From Buxus sempervirens (lineage: Eukaryota > Streptophyta > Magnoliopsida > Buxales > Buxaceae), in contig OX387186.1 in the NCBI GenBank assembly GCA_947561395.2, forward strand, positions 38,149,220 through 38,213,219: a stretch of DNA of 64,000 nt. The letters run 5' to 3'. Of this stretch, positions 1-10,427 are shown piece after piece. A program made the position numbers and the translations under genes. How positions within the stretch are numbered: position 1 is the first letter of the stretch; each line of letters begins with the position of its first letter. The notes under the pieces were generated by a model. It did no database searches, was not told the DNA's origin, and saw nothing but the letters and a program-made list of their open reading frames with translations.

Positions 1-1075
1 GGTCACTCCAAACTGCCGAAGAACCCTCAAAGGAAGATAGAGAACAGTAGATTTCAAGCCTGCTAGGACCAGAAAGTTCCTATCTCTGAAGCTGATCATT
101 GTCTCTGGATTGGGCTGATAAGTGCCAGTCCATCTCACCTGATCATCCTGGAGAGTACCCAAGAAAGTGAACCAGCCCTGCTTGCCGCCTTGGATGTTAG
201 GACACCCCCTAGTGCTCATCAAAATAGGAACTTTCAATCTTGGAAAGAAGCGGCGAGTTATCTCTTCAACCTGACTCAGGTGGTCAAGCAACCAAAGCTG
301 TAGAAAAGAGGAGTATTTTAATTTATTGCAAAAAAAAAAGAAAAAAAAAGAGAAGAGTAGAAAAAGAAAAAAAATATTTCTCTTTTACCTGCAGGATAGG
401 GGCGCAGGCAAGAAAGCATTTCTTCTTTCTGAAATAGCAGTCAGTCAGGGCTTGGTATATCTCTGCCAAGATCATAGGGGCCAATCTCTCACGTTCCCTA
501 ACTTGGTAGACAACTGAGATGAGAGCCAAGTCAACTTGATCGTCACCCCGTGGAAAGAGCAACTGGTTGACTACTATCAAAGTCAAAGCATTAAACCGGG
601 CATCTTTGTCCTCACCCGTTAGATGTTTTTCAGTCAAAAAGGTCTTGGACAAGGTCAGAAGTGTGTCAGAATTTCCTAAGTCTTTCTTCCCTATACCTAA
701 GAAGGTGGATGCCTCCTTTTTGTAGCTAGGCTTTAGGGGCGGGTTCACAACTTTTTCAGAAAACCTTAGACCAAGGATGGTTTCAATTTCTTCAATGGTA
801 GGAGTCATCTCTTTGTCATCAAAATGGAAGAGATTTAATTCAGGTACCCAGTGTCCAATCAAAGCCTCAATGATTTCCCACTTAAAGGGAATTTTAGGGA
901 TGTGTAGGATGTGGGCTAAGTGGATGGAATCCCAGCGAATTTCCACATCAAGAGTCATAGAGTTAACCCACCTATCATAGAAGGAATCCAAAACATTGTA
1001 CTTGGTGAGATTAGGAAGTTTTGATCTAACAGGTTGTCTTGCAGGAGGAGATTCATCGACGGAAGTTACGGGCAC
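1..1075 (-). CDS. Antisense additional ORF of a Tat retrotransposon, DUF7745-type, two exons (3' end outside window)
   Basis: The minus-strand ATG is at 1075. Exon 1 (1075-389) ends at a CAG|GTAAAA donor; a 91-base intron (388-298) ends in TTTTCTACAG; exon 2 (297 to the window edge) stays open. The spliced product has the layout of the plant DUF7745 / plant-mobile-domain-like family. Visible motifs are a 'W.I..ALIGHWVPELNLFHF' segment near residue 70, 'MTPTIEEIETILGLRF' near 90-105, an 'ARFNALTLIVVNQLLFP' segment near 160-175, and 'RNFLVLAGLKSTVLYLP' in exon 2. Its role is unknown. It runs opposite to the retroelement and sits just upstream of that element's 3' LTR, a position where Tat-lineage elements are known to carry extra ORFs. 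No stop interrupts the visible part, unlike the homologous copy at 6540-7995. Family assignment is from memory of motifs; the intron is inferred from splice signals and restored homology. Confidence 0.72.
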
Positions 1076-1162
1076 AGAGGAATTAGAGCAGAAATGAGAA
1101 AGAGTTCGCAGTCGTGATTAAGAAGGACCCTAAAATCTGTAAAAGCAATACGGGCAACAGGA

Positions 1163-1238
1163 GCCCGCAAAGGTAATGCGGTCAATTGCGACCGTATTTA
1201 AATTGCGGACATGACTTGCTCGCAATATAAATACGGGC
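1163..1238. repeat. Three 7-7-7 hairpins upstream of the antisense ORF
   Basis: Three 21-base units have 7-base arms around a 7-base loop: 1163-1183 (arms GCCCGCA/TGCGGTC), 1190-1210 (GACCGTA/TGCGGAC) and 1218-1238 (GCTCGCA/TACGGGC). Arms pair with zero to two mismatches. They lie about 90-165 bases before the ATG of the minus-strand ORF. Confidence 0.7.
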
Positions 1239-1569
1239 AAAGCAGAAAATTGCAGTTTTTCATGATTTTCTCCACATTTTTCAGAGATTAATGTTTATAT
1301 TAATTGTAAGTTGCAAGGATTGCCACCTTGCCCACTTTTGTTTAAAAATTTTGTCTCAAATCTCACTTCATAGCCACGAGTGCTCAGTGAGACCAGAGAG
1401 GAGGATTTGCCCCTTAAGGTTAGGGACTTTTCAGCAAATCTTCCACACAAATTCTTTTTCCAAAATCATCCATTTAATCCTTGCAAAATGCAATTAGTTA
1501 GACAAAGATCTCAAAAAGTGCAATTGGTGGGTCTTTTTGCTCTCTGCTGGTAATTGGTTCCAATTACCA

Positions 1570-1585
1570 GTAAAGAGGGGGCAGT
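1570..1585 (+). promoter_or_regulatory. Polypurine tract of Tat-A element, copy 1
   Basis: The purine-rich run GTAAAGAGGGGGCAGT lies directly before the TGTATACACCCC start of the LTR. A polypurine tract in this position primes plus-strand DNA synthesis and marks the following LTR as the 3' one. The second copy has a weaker equivalent at 13446-13462. Confidence 0.75.
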
Positions 1586-1689
1586 TGTATACACCCCAAA
1601 TTGCACTACAAAATGAGAAAATAATTGAAAGCATGTAATTGGGATTTAAAACAGGTCAAAAATGCATAAAATTCAATCATTTAAGCATT

Positions 1690-1794
1690 GCCCGCAATGT
1701 ATCTACGGGCTGACCGCGGCCGAAATTTGTATACGGGCACGCAGCACCCGTAATAAGAATGCGGACACCACTTGCCCGCAATATATTTACGGGC
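1690..1794. repeat. Hairpin array in U3 of Tat-A LTR copy 1
   Basis: Four 7-7-7 units occupy 1690-1710 (GCCCGCA/TACGGGC), 1718-1738 (GGCCGAA/TACGGGC), 1746-1766 (ACCCGTA/TGCGGAC) and 1774-1794 (GCCCGCA/TACGGGC). Loops differ. The array ends about 200 bases before the TATA box. Confidence 0.72.
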
Positions 1795-1995
1795 GTAGGA
1801 GATTTGTGCGAATTTGATCTTTGCTCGATTTCTGAGACTTATCTTCAGTCTAATATCTCTTTAGATGAGCGAATTATCTCTTTTATTCGCTCGAATTATC
1901 TTTGTTGGCCATGGATGGGCATTATCCTTATTTTTAACCCAATCTGGATGAATCATGGTATATCCCTCTGGACCAGCCATACCCCTGGGTTTGCT

Positions 1996-2003
1996 TATAA
2001 ATA
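1996..2003 (+). promoter_or_regulatory. TATA box of Tat-A LTR copy 1
   Basis: TATAAATA followed by GAGGTGAG. The same box and setting occur in the other Tat-A LTRs (14042 on plus, 51657-51664 on minus), so this is the likely U3 promoter. Confidence 0.65.
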
Positions 2004-2150
2004 GAGGTGAGATCCTTAAGCAAAGGACCACGAAATTTTGAAATCCAAGGAGCTCCAAGAGAAGAGAGGAATTCCTGCTACTCTGCTTGCTCAATCCAGG
2101 TAAGTCCCTTTTCCCTTTTATTTTCTGTCTTCAATTCTAGAAGTTTGCTG

Positions 2151-2440
2151 TAGAATAAGGCCATTTTGTACTTGTATTCCTAAACCTACCTTCAAGTACC
2201 TCAAGAATCCTCTCTAGCCGTAAAACGTGAAGAGAGAGCTAGGGGAAAAGGGAACAGGTGGATCTCTAGAATAGAACCCCATATATGTTTTTCTCCTTTT
2301 TTATAGAATAAGGCCTTTGATTGTGTTTGTATCGCCAAACCTATCTCCAAGTACCTCAAGAATCCTCTCTAGCCGTAAAACGTGAAGAGAGAGCTAGGGA
2401 AAAAGAGAACAGGTGGATTCGTACGGTAGACCCCCGTGTG
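2151..2440 (+). repeat. Tandem duplication of about 152 bp inside LTR copy 1
   Basis: Two units start with TAGAATAAGG at 2151 and 2303 and share TCAAGAATCCTCTCTAGCCG and AAAACGTGAAGAGAGAGCTAG. The other Tat-A LTR has a single unit (about 14214-14340). The purine-rich AACGTGAAGAGAGAGC block is conserved in all three Tat-A LTRs. Confidence 0.8.
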
Positions 2441-3374
2441 CTCTAATCTGTGAGATGTGGCTACTTTGAATATCATGCTAATATTTAATGATCTTGTGAT
2501 TGAATCTGAATGAATCATATGAATCTATGATGTTTATGGCATGAGATCCCCACTTTTTTTCTAAAATTTGGATTTTTCACACTTTTACACCTATAGCACT
2601 GTTTTCATGATTTTTGTGATATTAGGCTAAGATCTTAGATCCATCATGATCAGTATGATAGATCTGGATTCAGAAGCCTGAAAGTAACTTCTAGGGTTTC
2701 ATGAGATGGCTTTTGAATCGTTTTTCACTTTTGAGAGAAGACCCTACGGTCTAAGTTCTCCCCTTTTGATGTTCTTCATCAACGTGGGTATTTTTGGTTT
2801 TGATTTCTTGATTTAATGTGAAATTTGGGCTATATCTATGTCCTGGACTGTTCAAGTTCAATTCTGCAATATTTTATAAAAATCATATTTTTCTAGATGT
2901 CTAGAATTTAACTTGAAGCCAGATTTTTGAAGTTTTCACTTTAGATTGGTTTTATTTGATTTTATTTCAATTTTGTTTTAATCATGAAACCCTAGGAATG
3001 GTATGATCATATTTGAAAGTTCTGGATCAATCAGGCTATTCGTATGAAAAAACCGTATACTTTTGTCTTTTTGTGATTTTTTATGATTTTTGTAGCAAGC
3101 CTTCTTTATTTTTAACATGAACAATACCTGGCAACCACCTTGTGTGGATGAATAGGGGTGCCTAACACCTTCCCCTGTTCATAACCTAATCCCCTTATCC
3201 ATCTCTGGTTGTTTTTTTAATAGGGTTATTTTTACCCTAAATTTGCCTTTTTGTGTTTATTTGATATTTTGGTGTCCATTCACACCTAAACAGAATGGTG
3301 GCAACTCTGTGTTTTTAACCAATCCCGTGTGATGATTAGGGAAGTCATTGAATTGATTTTTCCTATGTCTCACA

Positions 3375-3546
3375 GGTGGTCTGGGGTGTCTACGGACTTC
3401 CCCAGACCACAACCGAGACCCTACTTAGAATCTCAAGCCGCAGACCAAGCCCAATAGACAAGATTAGGCACCCAGGTGTCCGCCTGCACCCCATCAGGCG
3501 GTGGCGACTCCGAATTTTCCCGTGCGGCATTTCCGACGCGCGCACA
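3375..3546 (+). mobile_element. 3' terminal fragment of a Tat-B LTR
   Basis: The sequence from GGTGGTCTGGGGTGTCTACG to GCGCGCACA matches the last 210 or so bases of the complete solo Tat-B LTR (ending at 24274), including the ACTTCCCCAGAC and CACCCCATCAGGC blocks. The rest of this LTR lies left of the Tat-A insertion, outside the window. Confidence 0.75.
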
Positions 3547-4988
3547 CATGATTGGAAACCTTAGAAAATCATGTTGCGGGGATTACACCTTGACATCCGC
3601 ACCTTGACTGCAAATTCCTTTGAAATCATGTTAGGATAAACAAATCAGGCAACATGTCTGAAATAAATCATGCAATATGTCTGGGCAATCAACATCATGC
3701 CATGAATGGCATGGAGAATTTACGCCGCAAGATGGGAGATTTGATTTATGTCTAAACAGCTGGCTCAATATAACCACAGATGATGGTTTTATTGCGCATA
3801 GCACGAGACAAAGTTAATGTTAGCCATGAAAGACGATTCAATGTAGGCCTAGAGGTCACTTTATTGTGTGCTTTGAAAATCAACTTTGATGTGCGCCTTG
3901 AAAGGTGGTTTGATATACGCCTGAAGGCAGCTTGATGTATGCCCGGAGGCGATTTTGGTTTTAGAAATTCTTTTGTGCATTTTTGAAAGCAGTTCGGCTA
4001 AAGAGGTTGGTGTAAATGATCTCGAAGTATGTGCGCTTAACGCATGAACAGATATATGCACAAGTAAAGTGAAAGTTAAATGCTATAACAAATAAATATC
4101 AAAAACACCCACCAGTGTGTGCATAGTCCTAGAAGGGTTGGTGCCTATCAAAGCACGACTCCTAGACATACTTGTGTAAGGAAGCACTCCTAAGTCCTAA
4201 TCAGCCTTTTTCTTTCATCTGCTCTTGGTGTCAGACAATAGCAAAACTTACAAATTGCCAGCAAGGGCAAAATTTGCACGATATTTAAAAATATCTAAAA
4301 AGAATTCATCTTTAGGGCCATTGGAAGCCCAAAAGAAGGGTACAAGTTACTTCTGGGCAGGTTGGTTGAATTCCTAGATCTAGGGTTTTCTGCCCCTGTT
4401 CTGATCTCGTCTGATTCTGTCTGACTGTCTGATCTAAGCCGGTTTTCATCTGCTTAAAAGGCCAACCAGGACTTAGGGTGCTTCCAGCAGACTCAATGGG
4501 TCGAGGCCCACGTCTCACAGGACTCAAATGCATGGATCTGGGGTAGCACCCCTGATCGAAATCGAGTTAGCTTCCTAAGTTAGGGCTGAGCTAGCCCATG
4601 GTTTAGGGCTCACTCAGTTTGATGCAAAAGGACGGGGGTTGCTGCCCCTGATGGACTCTTGAATTTTAAATTGATTTTATCTTTCTTCATTTCACGATTC
4701 ACATCTGTATTCACATTCAACATCAGGGATTATCAGAAGTAATACCTTTTATCCCACACAACTCACGCACAGCACACTCAACATGCATTGCCCAATCATA
4801 TAATATCAAATTTAGAATATTAAGCATACCTCTATATCTCACAATCAGACGGTCAGATCTGCGCCCAACTCTAGATCTCCACTAATTAAGATATCCCCTA
4901 CAACAAAAAATTATTTCCATCAATTAGAACCCTCAATAATATTAATTATTAATTTATTTTTATTTTTAGGAAAATCTGGGGTGTTACA
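3547..4988 (-). mobile_element. Unassigned insert ending in a minus-strand LTR terminus
   Basis: No credible gene is present. The right edge, GGGGTGTTACA at 4978-4988, reads on the minus strand as TGTAACACCCC, the typical start of a Ty3-type LTR. It joins the integrase abruptly, with AGCTC (4989-4993) as the candidate duplicated target. I could not find the matching left end. 3880-3955 holds a short degenerate tandem repeat (units resembling ATGTACGCCTGAAGGCAG). An AT-rich tail occupies 4870-4970. Confidence 0.5.
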
Positions 4989-5430
4989 AGCTCCGTATAG
5001 ACCAAAGATGAATGGGGCAGTAGAAGCAGAAAATAAAAATATAAAGAAGATAATTCAAAAGATGGTAGTGAGTTACAAAGATTGGCACAAAATGCTACCA
5101 TTTGCTTTACATGCCTACAGAACTTCAATCTGGACTTCTACTGGGGCAACGCCGTATTCCTTGGCTTATGGAATGGAAGCAGTTTTACCTATTGAAGTGG
5201 AGATCCCGTCACTAAGAGTGCTTATGGAAGCAGAATTGGAAGAAGCTAAATGGATACAATCCAGATATGATCAACTCAACTTAATAGAAGAAAATCATTT
5301 AAATGCGCTCTGTCATGGCCAATTGTACCAGAAGAGGATGGCCAGGGCTTACAACAAGAAGGTGAAGCCTAGAACTTTCCAAGGGGGAGATTTGGTTTTG
5401 AAGAAAATTCTACCATTTCTGGAAGACCCT
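4989..5430 (+). pseudogene. Integrase C-terminal part of a Ty3-type (Tat-lineage) pol
   Basis: The reading frame gives the end of the integrase catalytic core: a 'PYRPKMNGAVEAENKN' segment whose Y-P-NG-E-N pattern carries the last acidic residue of the DDE triad. Then come 'LPFALHAYRTS', 'TPYSLAYGMEAVLPIEVEIPS' and a 'DLVLKKI' stretch. Integrase inserts the element's cDNA into chromosomes. The upstream part (zinc finger, first two acidic residues, RT, RNase H, gag) is cut off by the minus-strand LTR terminus at 4988. The frame ends shortly after 'LPFLEDP', where the family usually continues with a GPY-type segment, so the 3' end is also broken. Polarity and spacing fit the 3' LTR at 13463. 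Non-functional. Confidence 0.85.
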
Positions 5431-6539
5431 TGTTTTTTCTAAACCTAAACTGGGACTTACAGTTTCATACTGGGGCAAAGCCAATAAGGGCAAAAAGAAA
5501 ACACAGGAAAAGAACAAAAAAGTATAGTGACAAATGAAAGCCAAATTCAAAAAGAAAGAAAGGAAAAAATGTGGGAATTAGGGTTATATTAAACTTGACT
5601 GTAAGCCCAGTTGTCCTATTTTCAATGTTTAAAATTTTTTGAGCCTATAACACCCTTCCTTTCATAAACTTAACCTAGTTTTCTTTTCGTCCTATTTCTA
5701 AGCCCTCGGTGATTCTAGTGTATTCCTTCAACCTTCAAAGTAAGATTGGTGATGACGGAATGAATAAGCCAGTCCTAGTGAAAACCGTAATTGGCGCTAG
5801 GGACAATATTGGCAAGAGAAAATTTAAATGAAAGAAAGGGGGGAACGAAAAGCAGAAAAAGAAACAAGTGGTCGAGTTGATCATGTTATCCAACTTTCCA
5901 GAGGAATCAGCACAAGACTGAGCAGTTGGGGGACACCAGGATCAACAGAGAAGGAATGGAATTTGGGGATGAGTCTAAAGGTCCTAAGGTTGAAGGATAT
6001 GATTTTTCCCTATTACTTGAAATACCCTTTTCATTACTCAACTTGTTTTTAATTCCTTTAATTATATGTGATTAAGTATCATGGGCCGATTTTCAAAAAT
6101 GCGAAAAAAAATAAGAAAGGAAAACTATATTTTGGCCAATGATGAGAAATCAATGACTTTTCATAAAACAGTTGTTTTTACAAGCATATGAGAATTCTGA
6201 GGCCAATAGTAAAAAAAAAAAAATCCTATTTTGGTATATCATTCTGCACTTTTCCACTATTTGAGTTTTTTTTTGTACAAAAGTATGAAAAATAGAAAAA
6301 AAAATACAATAAAGTGAACTAATCCCTATCCTCAAGACGCTCCTCAACCTCCCGAATCCAAGCTACCAGAGCCGCAACAAGTCCATGAGCCCCCTCTGCG
6401 TCCAAGTCATTAAGGAAGGATATGGCCTCATTTGAAAGGGCCTACCTGACCCTCATCTCCCTGAGTCTGGCAAGGGTCTCATCATGCCTACATCGCAGTG
6501 CTCTAACCTCGAAGCGACGAGCTGTCTCTGCTCCTTGAG
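5431..6539 (+). other. Spacer between pol remnant and antisense genes
   Basis: Noncoding in all frames as far as I can judge. It is A-rich with several poly-A or AAAG runs (about 5480-5560, 6100-6130, 6210-6310). The short ORFs here have no recognisable motif. Confidence 0.5.
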
Positions 6540-7995
6540 CTACCTTTCTAAATCAGCACATCGAAGCCTCATTGCTCTAGACTCATCAACCCATATGTGT
6601 TGAAGTAGTCTTTGGGATACTCTCTCCATTTCCAAGATATCCTCATAGGTCGGTGAATAAATTACAGGAGGATCTTCTGGTACTGGGGCGTGACTCAACC
6701 TGCTCTCTAATCCAAAGTGCATAATCCTTCGCATGTAAGCTCGAAAGAAAACAGGGCTCCTCAGGAAGCACGCATAGGACCACTCCTTCATCAATCGAGA
6801 ACACAACCCCATGGTGGCTGGTGTAAGTGGTCCCAAAAAATCCTCGTACCCTTGAGGGATCAGAATCCCTTGTACCTCCCCAAATTGACGAAGAACTCTC
6901 AAAGGCAAATTGAGCACGACTGATCTCAAACCGACCAGTACCAGGAAGTTCCTCTCTCGGAAGCTAATCACTGTCTTGGAAGTTGGTTGATAAGTCATAG
7001 ATCATCTCACCTGGTCGTCCTGAAGAGTACACAAGAAAGCGAACTAGCCCTACTTGCCACCTTGGATGTTAGGACACCCTCAGTTGTTCATCAAAGTAGT
7101 AACATCCATCCTCGGGAAAAAGCGTCTATCTATCTTCTCAATCTGTCTCAGGAGGTCAACTAACCAAAGCTGCAAAAAAAAAAAAAAAATGGAAGCATTT
7201 CATTTTATTTCCAATAAATTCAATTTCACAAGTAATTTGTAATTTGAAAGAAAATGAAAATTTTTTTTTTTAACATGAAGAACTGGGGCACAAGCTAGGA
7301 AGCTTTTTTTCCACTGATGGTAGCAGTCAGTTAGGGCCTGGTATATCTCAGCCAGGATCATAGGGGTAAGCCTCTCGCACTCCTTAACCTGATAGATGAC
7401 TGAAATGAAGGATAAATCCACCTCACTATCATCCCATGGGAAAAGCAGCTTGTTGACCACTATCAAGGTTAGGGCATTGAACCGGGCTTGTCGGTTCTCA
7501 CTCCGGATGAGCTTCTCGGTCATGAAGGACTTTGATAGTGTCAGCAATGCATCTGAATCCACCAATTTTTTCTTTCCTATTCCCAAAAATGTGGTGGCTT
7601 CCTTTTTGAAGCTGGGCTTGAGTGGTGGATTCACCACTTTGGGGGAAAATCTTAGATTCAGGATTGTCTCAATCTCCTCAATTGTGGGAGTCATCTCCTT
7701 ATCATCAAATCTAAAAAGGTTTAATTGGGGTTCCCAATGCCCAATTAAAGCCTCTATTATTTCCCATTTAACTGGGATTTTGGGGGATTGAGAGAATGTG
7801 TCCCAGATTGGTGGAATCCCACTCTATACCTTCCTCGAGGGTCATCGAGCCAACCCACCTCTCAAGGAAAGTATCTATAGTGCTATATCTAGTGGGATTA
7901 GGTGGTTTTGATCTAATGGTTGGTTTTGTAGGTGGAACTTCATGAGTGGAAGAAGAAGTAGCAAGAGATAGATCGGAGGCCATTAATCTATCCAA
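6540..7995 (-). pseudogene. Decayed antisense DUF7745-type ORF of Tat-A copy 2
   Basis: This is a second, degenerate copy of the gene at 1-1075, in the same orientation relative to its LTR. The N-terminal part lies at 7995-7768 and the middle at 7694-7200, in a different frame, so a frameshift separates them near 7780. Exon 2 begins about 7169 after TGCAG. Conserved segments include 'MTPTIEEIETILNLRFSP', 'ARFNALTLIVVNKLLFP', 'AEIYQALTDCYH' and 'RNFLVLVGL'. The intron donor that is CAG|GTAAAA in copy 1 has become CAT|GTTAAA. Exon 2 carries in-frame stops between about 7110 and 6999 before reopening at 6998-6540. The last part extends beyond what is visible in copy 1. Likely dead. Confidence 0.72.
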
Positions 7996-8433
7996 AAGAG
8001 GTCAAACAAATGCAAAAGGAGGCGAAAATCAAGCAAAAGGGGTTTTTTGACCTAAGCAAGAAGTCACAATGACGTTCTATCCGCAATTCGTGGCTTTAAG
8101 CAAAAATATTATCGAAACCGCATACACAAAGCGGTTAGGGTGAAACTGCACATGATATGCAGACAAAACTTCTGGAGTTTAAAAACCACACACTATGCAT
8201 GAATCAGCCTTGTCCGCACTATATGTGCAGTTTTAACAAAAGAAAAAAAAACAACAAAAAAATCATGTTATTTTAAAGCTAACCTGCTCCTGTATAAACA
8301 GATTGATATAATAAAATACAAAAAGCAAAAAAAGAAGATATAAATGAAGAGAAACAAAAAAGGGCGAAATAAATAAACTCTCTTTCCATATATAAATGAA
8401 TGATACATTAGTTTTAATACATATAATGATGTC
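7996..8433. other. Spacer and likely promoter side of the antisense DUF7745-type gene
   Basis: No gene is seen. It holds hairpins at 8116-8232 and an A-rich stretch at 8240-8380. Confidence 0.5.
8116..8232. repeat. 7-7-7 hairpins upstream of the second antisense ORF
   Basis: Units are 8116-8136 (AACCGCA/AGCGGTT), 8144-8164 (AACTGCA/TGCAGAC) and 8212-8232 (GTCCGCA/TGCAGTT), with a degenerate fourth near 8184. They lie 120-240 bases before the ATG at 7995 on the minus strand, the same relative place as in copy 1. Confidence 0.7.
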
Positions 8434-9193
8434 CTAATCTACTCTATCCTCTGCAAGTCCCCTCCCACGGCTTCTACCTCGGGGTCGCCGGCGTCCAAAG
8501 ACATGCGTCACAATACATGGGGCAGTGCTACGCTCCATGGTGCCCAAAACTAATTGCATACCATATGTAATACCCAAGGGCACCAAGGCAATGGACGGAT
8601 TGACTGGGCTGGCACAGCCTGAATCATCTGAACCACCTCGAGTAAGATCCAGATAAGTAGAGTGCGAGATGTCCGTGGCCAAAGGAATGATGTCTAGACC
8701 TCCAAAATGCCTAGCCGTATAGGAGGAGTCGATGTCTATAGGAACATCCACCCCAGAGATCAGCCGCTTCAGGAATATCGGCATGCTTGATATCAAGAGC
8801 GCCCTCTACTGGCTCATCAGCTACAGGAGCGCCCTCTACTGGCTCATAAGCTGTAGGGGCATCCTCTACCGGCTCAGCGGCAGGCATGGGATCTTCTATC
8901 GGCTCAATGGGAACTAGACCCTCCACGAGAGCCTCCTCCATCTCCTCTAAGTGCTCAGCTGGAACTGGATCATCCACAGGTGTCTCCTCTATCTCCTCAA
9001 CAATACCAGCCTCCTCAGTAGGCTCCATCTCCATATCTGCCTCCGCAGTATCATCAGAGGCAGTCTCTGGCATCGGGGCAGACTCAGGCAAATCATCCAC
9101 CTCAGCAGGAGCAGCGGCAGAGGTGGCATCAGCTTCTATCTCGGGATCTACCTCAGGTACCTCTGCCGCTCGTTGAGGAGTGACGAACTCCAC
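8434..9193 (-). pseudogene. Acidic, proline-rich tail of the antisense mobile-domain gene
   Basis: Two overlapping minus-strand frames (9193-8711 and 8796-8434) encode low-complexity protein. The first is rich in E, P, A and D, with near-repeats of 'EPVEGAPVADEPVEGA' and 'EEIEETPVDDPVPAEHLEE'. The second ends in an arginine/glycine stretch 'GRRRPRGRSRGRG' and a stop at 8434. Long acidic tails after a plant mobile domain are common in this family. The frames overlap by 86 bases, so a frameshift or intron joins them. It lies downstream (minus sense) of the coiled-coil part at 9391-9923 and I read it as the same gene. No function can be assigned to this part alone. Confidence 0.55.
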
Positions 9194-9390
9194 TCCTCAC
9201 ACAGAAAATACCTTGTCGCTAAACTGTGTGGGACGAGGTGGAGTGTGGAAGCTAGAATAAGAGCCAGTAGTATCCTCCTGAAAACAAAAGAGCCCCAGTC
9301 AGAACAGGATAAATGGATAACAAAAAGCAGGAATTGAAAGGAGTGAAGAATTGACCTGAACCTGTGAAGGGCCTGCCTAGTCCTAGACCC

Positions 9391-9923
9391 TGGCTAGCTG
9401 AGCTCGCAAGTCCGCGATAAGAGCATCCCTCTCAACAATAATGGCGTACCGCTCAGCAAGGGCAGCATCCCGCTCTGCTAGCTGACGCTCCAGATTAGTA
9501 TACCGAGCTCGAATGTCCCCCAACTGTGCCTCCTGAAGTAAAGAGAAAAAGGCATTAGAGATTTTGGATAAGGATGAAAATAAGAATTAAAACAAAAGGA
9601 GAAAAATTCATACCATAGTATCATAGGAGCGAATCACTACTCCTTCGATCTTTGTGACTCTGCCTCAAACAGGCATGGGTTGCATAAGGCAACCAACTGA
9701 TACCCACTTGAACCAAGCATCATAGTCACCCTCTACCAAAAGAGCCTCTCCAGCTATCCACTCTCTGAACTAAGCTAGATCGGCGGGACCAAGAGAGAAG
9801 ACGGGGGCTATGTCTGGGTGAATATCTGGAATCTGCAACTCGCCGGTGTGCTGATAGTAGAAGCGCTAGCCGAGGTACCAGATGCTGCCCATCTGACCAA
9901 TAAAAAACTAGTATCTCTGGCAT
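9391..9923 (-). pseudogene. Middle part of the antisense mobile-domain gene, with coiled coil
   Basis: Reading the minus strand from about 9840 gives 'IPDIHPDIAPVFSLGPADLA', a stop, 'FREWIAGEALLVEGDYDAW' and a second stop, up to a possible exon end near 9610 (ATG|GTATG). A further segment at 9537-9391 encodes a clear heptad pattern, 'NLERQLAERDAALAERY' followed by 'IIVERDALIADLRAQLAR', a likely coiled coil for self-association. In-frame stops show decay. It sits between the mobile-domain core and the acidic tail, consistent with one multi-exon gene. No start or stop of its own is proposed. Confidence 0.5.
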
Positions 9924-10239
9924 CTCTGGTCGAGGGCAAACGCCTCATCTACGGTGGGCTGAAGAGCAATAGCCTCTGCGATGTCCTCAAAGCGAGGAAT
10001 GGACAACTGAGAAACAAAAGATACATATCAGATGTTTGATTCAAAAAAGAGGTTTAAAGAAGAGGAACTTGAAAAACACTCACCTCAGTCCTGAAGGTTG
10101 GATCCAAGTGAGCCCTGGTCGACCTGGAACAACTCTTCTCAGAGTTGTGCTCAATGTGACTCCATCTACGTGCTACAGGGAACGTATCCTCAAGCATCGT
10201 AGAGGTAGGGCGAAGGTGAGATACATAAACTCGGGCAAA

Positions 10240-10345
10240 GAACTGAGAAAGAAAAGAAAAAAATAAAAAAAAAGGGGAAAAGAGAATAAGATAAAGAAAG
10301 AGAAAAAAAAAAGAGAGAAGAAGAAGGAAAAAAAAATGAAAATAG
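10240..10345. repeat. A/G-rich low-complexity tract
   Basis: A run of AAAAG, GAAAAA and AGAAG words. On the minus strand it is pyrimidine-rich and could be an intron of the antisense gene. Confidence 0.7.
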
Positions 10346-10427
10346 AATGAATTTTTACGTGCAAGAAGGGCCAGAAGAACCTACTCCCGATCCTTGTGCC
10401 ACGAGGGGCAAATAGGCCGCAAACAAC

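Larger units (their letters stand above)
1076..1585 (+). other. Untranslated 3' internal region between antisense ORF and 3' LTR
   Basis: No gene is seen. The first 170 bases would be the promoter side of the antisense ORF and hold hairpins (1163-1238). From about 1285 the sequence matches 13165-13462 in front of the second Tat-A LTR, with common blocks such as CTCACTTCATAGCCACGAG, so it is a conserved part of the element. Confidence 0.75.
1586..3374 (+). mobile_element. 3' LTR of Tat-A retrotransposon, copy 1 (1789 bp)
   Basis: It begins TGTATACACCCC after the polypurine tract and ends CCTATGTCTCACA. Both ends match the LTR at 13463-16276 and the reverse-oriented solo LTR at 49839-52246. 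The U5 part holds the blocks GGCAACCACCTTGTGTGGATG and GGTGTCCATTCACACC and a GGTGGCAACTC block, typical of Tat/Ogre-type LTRs. The right flank (3375 on) is Tat-B LTR sequence, so the element inserted into a Tat-B LTR. Confidence 0.85.

Noticed and set aside
1603-1612. CACTACAAAATG resembling a CACTA terminus (also near 13480)
   Set aside because: It is part of the conserved Tat-A LTR start TTGCACTACAA, with no subterminal repeats or partner end.
4312-4533. 73-residue minus-strand frame
   Set aside because: No homology pattern; it lies in an unassigned repetitive insert.
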